A program made the translations under genes and the position numbers. A stretch of DNA of 64,000 nt from DATLXU01 sp035575515 (GTDB lineage: Bacteria; Acidobacteriota; Blastocatellia; UBA7656): positions 62,001-126,000 of the forward strand of contig DATLXU010000060.1 in assembly GCA_035575515.1 (NCBI GenBank), read 5' to 3'. Positions 1 through 8,522 of the stretch are shown here, piece by piece (position 1 is the first letter of the stretch; every line of letters begins with the position of its first letter). The notes beneath the pieces are model-generated. The model ran no database searches. It was not told the origin of the DNA and saw nothing but the letters and a program-made list of their open reading frames with translations.

Positions 1-1632
1 CGCGTCGCTTCCTGGCAAATACCTCATCAAGCGTCAAGCTCACGGGTGACGACTATAGCTAGCACATCGAATCGAAGTACGCGGCTGAGATAATTCCCTC
101 GCCCGATCTTCGATGGATTGCTTTCAAAGAACTGCACAAGCTCTACCTCGCGCCGTTGCCGCAGACGGGAAAGATGCTCAAGCTGAGCGCAACTGAAACC
201 ATCGTGCCGGTGAAAACCGTCACGACAGGATCGGGCGAGCGGGCTCGCGTGGTCGCGCGACAGCAAATCGGTTCAGTGGACGACAGGCGAAAACTTCTAC
301 GAGCAGTCGCTTGAAAACATCTTCAAGCAGCTTGCGAAAGATGAGAAAACGCCAGAGCCTCGCGCGACAAAGATCGGCTTCGAGTTTGAAACGGCAAAAC
401 CGCGCGGCCTTGTTGCATTGACCAACGCTCGCATCATCACAATACGCAGCGACGAGGTGATTGAAAAAGGCAGCATTCTCATCGAAGACAACCGCATCAA
501 AGCCATCGGCGCGCGGATTGATATACCAGCAAACGCCCGGCGGATTGATTTAGCGGGCAAGACCATAATGCCCGGCATCGTAGACGTTCACGCGCACATG
601 GGCTACAACACGTTCGACATTATCCCTGAAAAGCAGTGGCCGTATTACGCGAACCTCGCGTTCGGCGTGACGACCACGCACGACCCGTCGGCTTCGACTC
701 AGATTGTCTTCGCGTAATCTGAAATGATTAAAGCGGGCGCGATGGCCGGGCCGCGAGTCTTTTCGACGGGCTACATTCTTTACGGCGCGGAGAATGCCGA
801 AAAGGCTGTCATTAATAATTACGACGACGCGCGAGCGCGCCTTGCGCGATTGAAAGCGGTCGGCGCGTTTTCCGTTAAGAGCTACAACCAGCCGTGCCGC
901 AATCAGCGGCAGCAGATAATCAAAGCTGCGCGCGACCTCCAGATGATGGTCGTGCCCGAAGGCGGCTCGACTTACTTCTACAACATGACGCACATCCTCG
1001 ACGGCCACACAGGCATCGAGCGCGCAATACCTGTCGCGCCGCTCTACAAAGACGCGCTGACGCTTCTCGCGAAGAGCCACACGGGTTACACGCCGACGCT
1101 GATCGTAGGTTACGGCGGCATATGGGGCGAGAACTACTGGCATCAGCATTCCGATGTTTGGAAGAACGAGCGGCTGATGCGCTTCACGCCGCGCAGCGTT
1201 GTTGATCCGCAAGCGCGACGACGGATGATGGCTCCCGAAGACGATTTTTACCATTTTGATCTTGCGAAGTCAGCCAGAGACGTTATGCGCACTGGCGGGA
1301 AGGTTCAGCTCGGCGCGCACGGCCAGCTTCAAGGATTGGGCGCGCACTGGGAGTTGTGGATGCTTCAACAGGGCAGGATGACTCCGCTTGAGGCGATTCG
1401 ATGCGCGACGCTTTACGGCGCGCAGTATCTCGGAGTCGACCGCGACATCGGCTCGCTCGAAGTCGGAAAGCTCGCTGACCTTGTTGTGATGGACAAGAAC
1501 CCGCTTGAAAACATCCGCAACACGGAAAGCATCCGTCTCGTGATGATAAATGGCGTACTCTACGACACGGCGAACATGGACGAGATTTATCCTGAAGCCA
1601 AGCCGAGAACAAAATTCTTCTGGGAGAGATAA
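1..1632 (+). pseudogene. Decayed secreted amidohydrolase (C-terminal part of a beta-propeller plus amidohydrolase protein)
   Basis: Conceptual translation gives the end of a TolB/tricorn-like propeller (about 63-400) followed by an amidohydrolase domain. The metal-binding start GIVDVHAHMG lies near 571-600, and the domain continues to the typical end GSLEVGKLADLVVMDKNPLE near 1450-1510. The reading frame is broken. Bases 63 to about 230 read in frame 3 and 235 onward in frame 1, so there is a frameshift near 230-235. A further disruption lies near 50-60, where TGA and TAG interrupt the frame. An in-frame TAA sits at 715-717, where a Gln would be expected before SEMIKAG. Seen: several independent lesions. 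Inferred: an inactive gene, formerly a secreted or periplasmic hydrolase acting on peptides or cyclic amides. The 5' end lies outside the window. Bases 1641-1720 also hold an open remnant ending in stop TAA that I cannot assign. Confidence 0.8.
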
Positions 1633-1741
1633 TGAACTGAACTCAGTCGCGCCCGCTCATCGTAAAAGATACCCTGAAGAAAATCGGGTTGCTTGACTCG
1701 CTCGCGCCGCGTTCGTAATCTGGAGAAGAGGGATTGAAACG

Positions 1742-2485
1742 ATGAGCGAAGTGATAAAACTCGACGCGCTGGCCGTCGGCGCGCATCCAGATGACGTTGA
1801 ATTTTCTTGCGGCGGCACTTTGATAAAGCTCGCCTCGCTAGGCTACCGCGTAGGCGTGCTCGACATGGCGCGGGGAGAGCTTGGCACGCGCGGCACGGCT
1901 GAGATCAGAGCGCGCGAATCGGAAGCCGCCGCGCAGGCGATGGGCTTAACCATCCGCGACAACCTTGAGCTTCCTGACGGCCACATCTGGCTCACAGAAG
2001 AATCGCGCGTGAAGATGGTTCGCAAGATTCGATTGTACCGCCCGAAGATCATCTTCACGCATTACTGGGAAGACCCGCACCCCGACCACGTTCACACCTG
2101 CCAGATAGTTCGCGAGGCCGCGCACGTCGCCGGGCTTGCCAAATACGATTCGGAAACCGGACAAGAGAGATTTCGCCCGCAAGCAGTCGTTCACTTTATG
2201 TTTCCGCGCACGGTCGCGCCGACCTTCGTCGTTGATATAACCGAGCACGCTGCGCAGAAACAGAGAGCCGTGGCCTGCTACCATTCGCAGCTTTACAACC
2301 CGAACAGCAAAGAGCCTGAGACGGCTCTAAGCTCGGAAGCGTTCCTGCGACGGCTCGAAGCGCGGCAGCGATTCTTCGGCTCGCTCATCGCGGTCGAGCA
2401 TGCCGAAGCGTTCGTCGTCCGCGAAGCATTGAACGTACACGACCCCGTCGAGTTGCTGTCGCGGCGGATGAATATGTACAGCTAG
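1742..2485 (+). CDS. bshB1: Bacillithiol biosynthesis deacetylase BshB1
   Basis: A 247-residue PIG-L/LmbE-family zinc deacetylase. It removes the acetyl group from GlcNAc-malate to give glucosaminyl-malate, the second step of bacillithiol synthesis, in the cytoplasm. The zinc motif AHPDDVEFSCGG lies at about residues 14-25 and the second ligand motif DPHPDHVHT at about 110-118. Length and motifs fit BshB1 better than the mycothiol enzyme MshB. The ATG follows a purine-rich AGAAGAGGGA about 8 bases upstream. It is followed after about 100 bases of hairpin repeat by bshA, the enzyme of the preceding step, which supports the assignment. The TAG stop lies inside the first repeat unit. No bshC is visible in this window. 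Confidence 0.93.
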   Translation: MSEVIKLDALAVGAHPDDVEFSCGGTLIKLASLGYRVGVLDMARGELGTRGTAEIRARESEAAAQAMGLTIRDNLELPDGHIWLTEESRVKMVRKIRLYRPKIIFTHYWEDPHPDHVHTCQIVREAAHVAGLAKYDSETGQERFRPQAVVHFMFPRTVAPTFVVDITEHAAQKQRAVACYHSQLYNPNSKEPETALSSEAFLRRLEARQRFFGSLIAVEHAEAFVVREALNVHDPVELLSRRMNMYS

Positions 2486-2586
2486 GGGTCAGGGGTCGGG
2501 TGTCAGGGGCCAGGGATTTGCAATCTCAAATCTGAAATCTCAAATTCACTGACCTCTCGACCCCTGATCCCTGACCTCCGACCCCT
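2484..2586. repeat. Heptad hairpin repeat filling the bshB1-bshA spacer
   Basis: Five 7-base units of the AGGGGTC type run from 2484, inside the bshB1 stop codon, to 2518. A second array of AATCTCA-type units occupies 2522-2549. Five units complementary to the first array (type TGACCTC/CCGACCC) run from 2550 to 2584, and CT joins them to the bshA ATG. The outer arrays are inverted copies, so the spacer can fold as one long imperfect stem with the A/T-rich array in the loop. No part of the spacer is left as ordinary sequence, and no Shine-Dalgarno site precedes bshA. Confidence 0.85.
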
Positions 2587-3747
2587 ATGAATATAGGAAT
2601 CACCTGTTATCCATCTTATGGCGGAAGCGGCATCGTAGGCGCGGAGCTTGGGCTTGAGCTTGCCCGTCGCGGCCACGAGATTCACTTCGTTAGTTATGCG
2701 CCGCCAATGCGGCTCGGCAACGGCGATGCGCCGCGAGAGCGCATAAAGTTTCATGCGGTGAACATGCTGAGCTATCCGCTGTTCGAGTACCCGCCTTATG
2801 CGCTGGCGTTGGCATCGAAGCTGCGCGAGGTTGCTGTTAAGGAGAAACTCGATCTCGTTCACATGCACTACGCGATACCGCACGCCGTGAGTGCGTACCT
2901 TGCGCGCGAGATGCTCAGAAAAGAAATGTACCTGCCCATTGTGACGACGCTGCACGGGACTGACATAACGCTTGTCGGGCGCGACCCGTCTTTTCTGCCG
3001 ATTACGAAATTCGGAATAGAGCAGTCGGACGCGGTGACGGCCATTTCTCGTTACCTGCGCGATGCGACGCTTGAGACGTTCTGCGCTTCGTGTGAGATTG
3101 AGGTTATTTATAATTTTATTGATTCCGATTATTATCATCGCGCGCCGAATGAAGCGTTCAGAAAAGAGGTCGCGTCTCGTGGCGAGAAGATTATTCTTCA
3201 CGTCTCGACCTTTCGGCCAATCAAGCGAATAACCGATTGCATCGAAGTTATGGCAAGGATGCGGGAGCTTGAAACCGGCTCTGGGAGCCAGTTTGGTGTC
3301 AGGCTCGTTATGTGCGGCGACGGGCCTGAGCGCGCAGACGCCGAGATGCTTGCCGAAAGATTGGGCGTCGCCGACGCGGTTGATTTCGTAGGCAAGCAGC
3401 CGCAATCCGTAGTGCGCGAGTACCTGTCCGTTGCAGATTTGCTTTTGCTGCCGAGCCAGTCCGAGTCATTCGGTCTTGTCGCGCTCGAAGCGATGGCCTG
3501 CGAAGTCCCCGTAATAGCCACGCGCGTCGGCGGCATACCTGAACTGGTCGAAGAAGGCGGCTGCGGTTATCTGTTTGAGATTGGCGATGTCAGCGCGATG
3601 GCCGAAGCTGCTTTGAAGGTATTAAACGATGAAAGCGAGCGCGAACGATTAGGCCGTCGCGGGCGCGAGATTGCCGTGTCAAAATTTGCAACTGAAAAGA
3701 TCATTCCGCAGTACGAGGCTCTATACCGAAAGGTCATCGGCAAATAA
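2587..3747 (+). CDS. bshA: GlcNAc-malate synthase BshA (family 4 glycosyltransferase)
   Basis: A 386-residue retaining glycosyltransferase of the GT-B fold. It joins GlcNAc from UDP-GlcNAc to L-malate, the first step of bacillithiol synthesis. The N-terminal loop GITCYPSYGGSGIVGAELG and LHGTDITLVG near residue 120 are typical of BshA. The donor-site segment SESFGLVALEAMACEVPVIA at about 298-317 carries the E-x7-E motif, and GGIPELVEEG follows. Length matches BshA (about 380). It lies after bshB1 and 11 bases before a galactokinase-like gene. The ATG is chosen because the protein begins directly with the first beta strand. There is no recognisable ribosome-binding site, since the upstream sequence is heptad repeat. 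Confidence 0.93.
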   Translation: MNIGITCYPSYGGSGIVGAELGLELARRGHEIHFVSYAPPMRLGNGDAPRERIKFHAVNMLSYPLFEYPPYALALASKLREVAVKEKLDLVHMHYAIPHAVSAYLAREMLRKEMYLPIVTTLHGTDITLVGRDPSFLPITKFGIEQSDAVTAISRYLRDATLETFCASCEIEVIYNFIDSDYYHRAPNEAFRKEVASRGEKIILHVSTFRPIKRITDCIEVMARMRELETGSGSQFGVRLVMCGDGPERADAEMLAERLGVADAVDFVGKQPQSVVREYLSVADLLLLPSQSESFGLVALEAMACEVPVIATRVGGIPELVEEGGCGYLFEIGDVSAMAEAALKVLNDESERERLGRRGREIAVSKFATEKIIPQYEALYRKVIGK

Positions 3748-3758
3748 ATGAGGAGCGC

Positions 3759-5105
3759 GTGATTGAGCGATTAGAAGAACGGCTCATCTCCGCGAGTTTA
3801 AGCGCCGCATGCCTGCCCGACAAGATTTTGCTCTTTGAAAAAGCAGAGCGTGGCTTAGAGGCTCTGGGTTCAAAGACCGGCGATGAGTCGGTAATGCTTT
3901 TTGTTCCGGGCCGCATAGAGTTTTTGGGCAAGCACACGGATTACGCGGGCGGGCGGAGTCTGCTCTGCGCCGTCGAGCGCGGCATCTGCCTGATAGCTTC
4001 GCCCCGAAGCGATTGCCTTGTGCAAATCGGTGACGCAAGCCGTGCATCGCGGGTCGCTTTTGAAATGAGCGCAGACCTCACGCCGAACGCAAGCCACTGG
4101 TCAAATTACCTGATGACCGTAGCCCGGCGCATCGCACAAAATTTTCCTGTGAGACTGCGAGGCGCTGATATAGCTTTTGCAAGCGACCTGCCTCGGGCGG
4201 CGGGGCTGAGCAGCTCGAGCGCCCTCGTCGTCGCATTCTTCACAGCGATGGCGGATATAAACCTGCTCGACCGGCATGAGAATTACCGGGCGAATATTCA
4301 CACTCTCGAAGACCTTGCGGGCTATCTCGGCACGGTCGAGAACGGCCAGAGCTTCGGCACGCTCGCTGGCGATAAAGGCGTCGGGACGTTCGGAGGCAGC
4401 GAAGACCATACGGCCATACTTTGCTGCCGGGCAGGCTTTCTGAGCCAGTATTCTTTTTGCCCCGTTCGATATGAAAAGTCTGTTCGCGTGCCTGAAGGCT
4501 ATACGTTCGTCATCGGCGCGAGCGGGGTCGTCGCCGAAAAGACAGGTGAAGCGCAGGATAAATACAATCGCGCGGTTCTCTTGGCGCGGGCGATACTCCA
4601 TCTCTGGCGAAAGGCCAGCCGCCGCAACGATGCCACGCTTGCCGACGCGATAAATCATTCGCCCGGCGCTCCCGAACGTATCCGGCGTGTGTTGAGTGAA
4701 TCACCTTCTGCCGACTTCTCAAGTCGCGAGTTGATTGATCGCTTTGAACAATTTTTCGTCGAAAGCTTTCACATCATCCCCGCAACAAGCGAGGCTCTGA
4801 CTCACGGGCGGATTGAAGAGGTTGGTCGTCTCGCTGATGGTTCTGAGCTTATGGCCGAGCGTTTATTGGGCAACCAGATCGCGGAGACTGTGTGGCTCGC
4901 GCGTTCGGCGCGGCGATTGGGCGCCGCTGCCGCGTCGGCTTTCGGAGCAGGATTCGGCGGGAGCGTCTGGGCTATGGTCGAGGCTGACCGCGCAGAAAGT
5001 TTTCGCCTGCAATGGGCCGAAGATTACGCGAGCAAATTTCCGGTCATGGCAAAGCGCGCAGAGTTCTTTATAACCTCGGCTGGCCCGGCTATGCTAAGGC
5101 TTTAA
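3759..5105 (+). CDS. Galactokinase-family GHMP sugar kinase
   Basis: A 448-residue GHMP kinase. The galactokinase signature appears as PGRIEFLGKHTDYAGGRSL at about residues 50-68. The ATP loop PRAAGLSSSSALVVAF is at about 145-160 and the third motif AFGAGFGGSVWAMVEA near 413. It probably phosphorylates the anomeric carbon of galactose or a related sugar with ATP in the cytoplasm. It is about 60 residues longer than E. coli GalK, with an extra N-terminal helical part, so the substrate may differ. GTG at 3759 is used because the nearby ATG at 3749 meets a stop within five codons. It starts 11 bases after bshA and is probably co-transcribed, but galactokinase has no known role in bacillithiol synthesis. 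Confidence 0.82.
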   Translation: MIERLEERLISASLSAACLPDKILLFEKAERGLEALGSKTGDESVMLFVPGRIEFLGKHTDYAGGRSLLCAVERGICLIASPRSDCLVQIGDASRASRVAFEMSADLTPNASHWSNYLMTVARRIAQNFPVRLRGADIAFASDLPRAAGLSSSSALVVAFFTAMADINLLDRHENYRANIHTLEDLAGYLGTVENGQSFGTLAGDKGVGTFGGSEDHTAILCCRAGFLSQYSFCPVRYEKSVRVPEGYTFVIGASGVVAEKTGEAQDKYNRAVLLARAILHLWRKASRRNDATLADAINHSPGAPERIRRVLSESPSADFSSRELIDRFEQFFVESFHIIPATSEALTHGRIEEVGRLADGSELMAERLLGNQIAETVWLARSARRLGAAAASAFGAGFGGSVWAMVEADRAESFRLQWAEDYASKFPVMAKRAEFFITSAGPAMLRL

Positions 5106-5121
5106 TTAAAGGGAGGCTTGT

Positions 5122-6524
5122 ATGGGTCGAAAAGAGAGACTATCGCGAAGGGACATGATTAAGAAAAGCGCGGCGGCGGGCGCAGGACTGAGTCTGACGA
5201 AGCTCGCTTCGGCCAACGAGCCGAGCGCGGAATCAAAAGCTCTCGGACACAATCAGAACCCAAAGACCAAAAACGCGAGCGTCATCGGCATGAAGTTCTC
5301 GCCCATGAACGTGGTCCGCATCGGCGTCATAGGTGTCGGAGCGAGGGGCAGCAGTATGCTGCGCGAGTTCCTCGCGGTTGACAATGTCCAGATCACCGCG
5401 CTGTGTTACATCGTGAAAGAGAAGACCACGAGGTTACATCGTGAAAGAGAAGACCACGAGCGGCGCAGCCACTGTTGAGAAGGCGGGACAAAAAGCTCCC
5501 GCTTTATACTTCAAAGGCGAGCGCGATTTCGAAAACCTCTGCGCACGCGACGATGTTGATTTCGTCTACGTTGCGACCCCGTGGGACTGGCACGTGCCGA
5601 TGGCGTTGTCCGCGATGAACAATGGCAAGCACGTTGGGTTAGAAGTCCCCGCAGCGACGACGCTCGAAGATTGCTGGGCGCTCGTGGACACTTCTGAAAA
5701 GACTCGCCGTCACTGCATCATGATGGAAAGACTGCTGCTACGGTTATAACGAGATGATGGTGCTCAACATGGTGCGCGCTGGACTGTTCGGCGAGGTTAT
5801 ATACGCAGAGGCGGCGTACATACATGACTTGCGCTCGCTGCTCTTTTCCAACGAGAGCGAGGGGCTGTGGCGGCGCTTTCCGCACATCTCTCACGACGGG
5901 AATCTCTACCCGACTCACGGACTCGGCCCCGTCGCCAATTACATGAGCATCAACAGAGGCGACAGGTTCGATTACATGGTTTCGATGAGTTCGCTTGAAA
6001 AAGGTCTGAGCCTCTACCGGCGCGAACACATTCCAGCAGGCGACCCGAAGTAGAAAGAGAGGTACAGGTGCGGGGATATGAATACGAGCATGATAAAGAC
6101 GGCCAACGGGCGCACAATCATGCTGCAACACACCGTCACTTCGCCTCGCCCTTATGACCGCATCAATCTTATCTCCGGCACAAAAGGCATATTCCGCGAC
6201 TACCCGCCGAGGCTCTACATTGACGGGCAGGCGGAGGGCGAAAAGTGAGTGACGATTGATAAGTACAAATCCGAGTATGAGCACAAGCTATGGGCGAACA
6301 TTGGGGAGCTTGCGCGCAAGCGCGGCGGGCACGGCGGGATGGATTTCGTGATGGTCTATCGCCTCATCGAGTGCGTGCGTGAAGGACTCGTGCCAGACAT
6401 GGACGTGTACGACGCCGCCGCGTGGAGCGCGCCCGGCCCGCTCAGCGAGATGTCGGTCGCGCGCGGGAGCGCCCCCGTCAAGTTTCCAGACTTCACGCGC
6501 GGCAGGTGGAACGAAGCGCGTTAA
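5122..6524 (+). pseudogene. Decayed Tat-exported Gfo/Idh/MocA oxidoreductase, GH109-like
   Basis: The start (SRRDMIKKSAAAGAGLSLTK) is a twin-arginine signal. A Rossmann segment IGVIGVGARGSSMLREF and the family stretch GLEVPAATTLEDCW follow. The overall pattern resembles GH109 alpha-N-acetylgalactosaminidases, which use a bound NAD. The frame is lost four times. A 28-base tandem duplication at 5405-5460 shifts it. One extra G near 5730 shifts it again (MMERLLLRL instead of the expected MMENCCYGYNE). In-frame TAG (6051-6053) and TGA (6246-6248) stops follow. Removing one duplicate copy restores the reading IVKEKTTSGAATVEKAG. Because the lesions are of different kinds I infer a true pseudogene. 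The 3' end overlaps murB, which is convergent, by 4 bases. Confidence 0.85.
5405..5460. repeat. Perfect 28-bp tandem duplication inside the pseudogene
   Basis: Bases 5405-5432 are repeated exactly at 5433-5460. Because 28 is not a multiple of three, the copy shifts the reading frame of the oxidoreductase. The identity of the two copies suggests a recent slippage or unequal-recombination event, or an assembly artefact. Confidence 0.95.
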
Positions 6525-7624
6525 TCGAGAGAGTCGAATCCTACAAAGACAGGCTCAGGCGCGAGCGCGACTCCGAACGCATCCATCACACGCGATTGAA
6601 TCAGGTTTTTCAGCTCAATCACCTCGCGAGCGGTCGCGCCGCCCCGATTGATTATCGCAAGCGCGTGCTTTGTTGACGTGCCGGCGTTCCCATAAACGTA
6701 GCCGCGATGGATTCCCGCGCGCTCAATCAGCCACGCCGCCGACAGCTTCACTCGCCCGTCCGAAGTCGGGAACGCGGGCATCTCTTCGCCAGCAGCGATA
6801 AATTTAGCGGCGCGCTGTTTTACCCGCTCAAACTCTTTAAGCGTGACAATAGGGTTCACGAAGAACGAGCCGACGCTGCGCGAGTCTGCATCATTCGAGT
6901 CAATCACCATCGCTTTGCGCCGTCGGATGGCGATGACGGCTTCGCGCGCTTCTGCAAGCGAAGGATTCCGCGCGCCGCTGTCTTCAAGATATTTTTGAAG
7001 CTCATTGTATCGAATCGCGGGCTTGCCATTCACAGTCAGGCGATAAGTCACGCGGGTGATGATGAAGCGGTTGCGGTCTCGCGATTTGAATCGGCTTGCG
7101 CGATAACCAAACTCGCACTGATCGGCGGTCATCCGAACAATTTCGCTAGTCGTCGCGTCGAATGCTTCAAGCGATGTGAGGGTCTCGCTCGTCTCCTGCC
7201 CGTAAGCGCCGACGTTTTGAATTGGAGTCGCGCCCACGCGGCCCGGTATCCCTGAAAGACACTCGAAGCCCGCCCAGTTATTCGCAACGCACATCCGCAC
7301 GAGAGCGTCCCATTCAACGCCCGCGCCCGCCGTGACAATCGCGTGATCGTCTTCAACGCGTATTTCTATTCCGCCAATCGCAACGCGAAGCACAAGCCCG
7401 TCAAAGCCTGAGTCTGAAACTATGATGTTGCTGCCGCCGCCAAGCACGAACAATGGCAATGACTGCGAGCGCGCCCACTCAACGCCTGCGATTAACTCTT
7501 CATTGCTTGCGGCTTCGGCAAAGTAGCGCGCGCGCCCGCCCACGCCAAGGGTAGTCATCGGCGCCAGCAGCGCGTTTCGTTTAAGCGATTGGCGGAATTT
7601 TTCTTCGGCGATATTGTTTACCAA
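6521..7624 (-). CDS. murB: UDP-N-acetylenolpyruvoylglucosamine reductase MurB
   Basis: A 367-residue FAD enzyme that reduces enolpyruvyl-UDP-GlcNAc with NADPH to UDP-MurNAc, the second committed step of peptidoglycan precursor synthesis in the cytoplasm. The FAD-binding stretches TTLGVGGRARYF, GGGSNIIVSDSGFDGLVLR and CLSGIPGRVGATPIQNVGAYG are present. The SVGSFFVNP segment carries the catalytic Ser, and the C-terminal APEPVFVG the Glu. The YRASRFK stretch near the middle is the loop of type I (E. coli-like) MurB. The start is uncertain: TTG at 7624 with a GAGGAG 12 bases upstream gives the expected N-terminus, and no better ATG precedes TTLGVGG. Confidence 0.93.
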   Translation of the reverse strand: MVNNIAEEKFRQSLKRNALLAPMTTLGVGGRARYFAEAASNEELIAGVEWARSQSLPLFVLGGGSNIIVSDSGFDGLVLRVAIGGIEIRVEDDHAIVTAGAGVEWDALVRMCVANNWAGFECLSGIPGRVGATPIQNVGAYGQETSETLTSLEAFDATTSEIVRMTADQCEFGYRASRFKSRDRNRFIITRVTYRLTVNGKPAIRYNELQKYLEDSGARNPSLAEAREAVIAIRRRKAMVIDSNDADSRSVGSFFVNPIVTLKEFERVKQRAAKFIAAGEEMPAFPTSDGRVKLSAAWLIERAGIHRGYVYGNAGTSTKHALAIINRGGATAREVIELKNLIQSRVMDAFGVALAPEPVFVGFDSLD

Positions 7625-7707
7625 GCCAGCGCGTCGCTCCTCGTCAGCGAATCAACAGAAGACGGCGCGCGGCTCGACTCTGTCCGCGCGCCGAATGAGC
7701 AATTCTA

Positions 7708-8472
7708 CTATTGACCGGATGGCTTGTTGAACTTCGCGTCGTCAATCGGGACGTTGGGCTTCACCTCGTCAATCTTTATCGTCAGGGTGAACATAGGCAA
7801 TTCCTGGCGCATCGAAAACGGCATCTTCACGCCGTTCACGTCGCGGTAATCTTCCATGAAAGTTTTTACAGGCATCTTGCCCTGCGGCGTTTCGCGCTCA
7901 GAGTCCGAGCGGATGAGCAACCCGCTCGCGGCGTCGAAGTACCACTGCTCTGTGCTCCCTTCAGCGGGCGTTGCTTCGAGGTGATAAGCTTCCTTATCGC
8001 CCACCTTCTCTTTGCCCTTGAAGGTAATCTTCGGATAAAGCTGTTTGAGCTTGAGCGTCTTGTAGAACTCAGCATCAAGTTTGGTGTCGGCAAGCTCCTG
8101 GCCCGACTTTTCGCGCAATCCTTCCTGCGGGTTCTGCGACCACGCGACGGTGCCGTTGAATCCTTCCTGCACGACGCCGAAGCCGGGAATGGTGATGACG
8201 ATCAGCGATTTGTTCGGAGCTTTTTCGTAAACCTCAGCCGTTCCGCTCGCGCCCATCGCCGGTATTTCGAACGTGCCTTTCGCCATGCGACTCGTCTGCT
8301 TTTCGATGGCAGCCTTGCCGCCCGACGCTTCGACATACTTGTTGAGTATCTGATCAACGCTCGGCGCGTCGGCGGGCTTCGAGTCTGCGGGTTTCTTGTC
8401 TTGCCCGCCTTGCGCGAAAGCAGACGCGCCAAGAATCAGGCAAAGTAGGAGAGTCGTAAGTGTTCGCTTCAT
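7708..8472 (-). CDS. Secreted LolA/LppX-like outer-membrane lipoprotein carrier-type protein
   Basis: A 254-residue protein with a clear signal peptide (MKRTLTTLLLCLILGASAFAQ). A charged spacer comes next, then a domain starting VDQILNKYVEASGGKAAIEK. That opening, and the alternating short strands after it (WYFDAASGLLIRSD, MEDYRDVNGVKMPFSMRQ), are typical of the LolA-like half-barrel fold common in Acidobacteriota and Bacteroidota. The likely site is the periplasm and the likely role is binding a lipid or lipoprotein, but no specific partner can be read from the sequence. AGGAAA precedes the ATG by about 6 bases. It sits on the same strand as the S41 peptidase and murB with short spacers, so an operon is possible. 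Confidence 0.65.
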   Translation of the reverse strand: MKRTLTTLLLCLILGASAFAQGGQDKKPADSKPADAPSVDQILNKYVEASGGKAAIEKQTSRMAKGTFEIPAMGASGTAEVYEKAPNKSLIVITIPGFGVVQEGFNGTVAWSQNPQEGLREKSGQELADTKLDAEFYKTLKLKQLYPKITFKGKEKVGDKEAYHLEATPAEGSTEQWYFDAASGLLIRSDSERETPQGKMPVKTFMEDYRDVNGVKMPFSMRQELPMFTLTIKIDEVKPNVPIDDAKFNKPSGQ

Positions 8473-8522
8473 AGTTTTCCTTTCTTGATTAATCGGTCAG
8501 CTACTTCCATAAAATGCAGGGT

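Noticed and set aside
715..717. In-frame TAA, and TAG/TGA in the oxidoreductase gene, considered as recoding or stop-codon readthrough
   Set aside because: All three stop types occur in two genes together with frameshifts and a duplication, and there is no recoding element. Ordinary gene decay explains them.
1641..1720. Short frame reading RPLIVKDTLKKIGLLDSLAPRS considered as a gene
   Set aside because: It has no start codon and follows a stop at 1638-1640. It may be a remnant of a decayed gene.
3759..5105. Gene after bshA considered as bshC, the last bacillithiol enzyme
   Set aside because: The protein shows the GHMP/galactokinase signatures (EFLGKHTDYAGG; PRAAGLSSSSA) and lacks BshC features and length.
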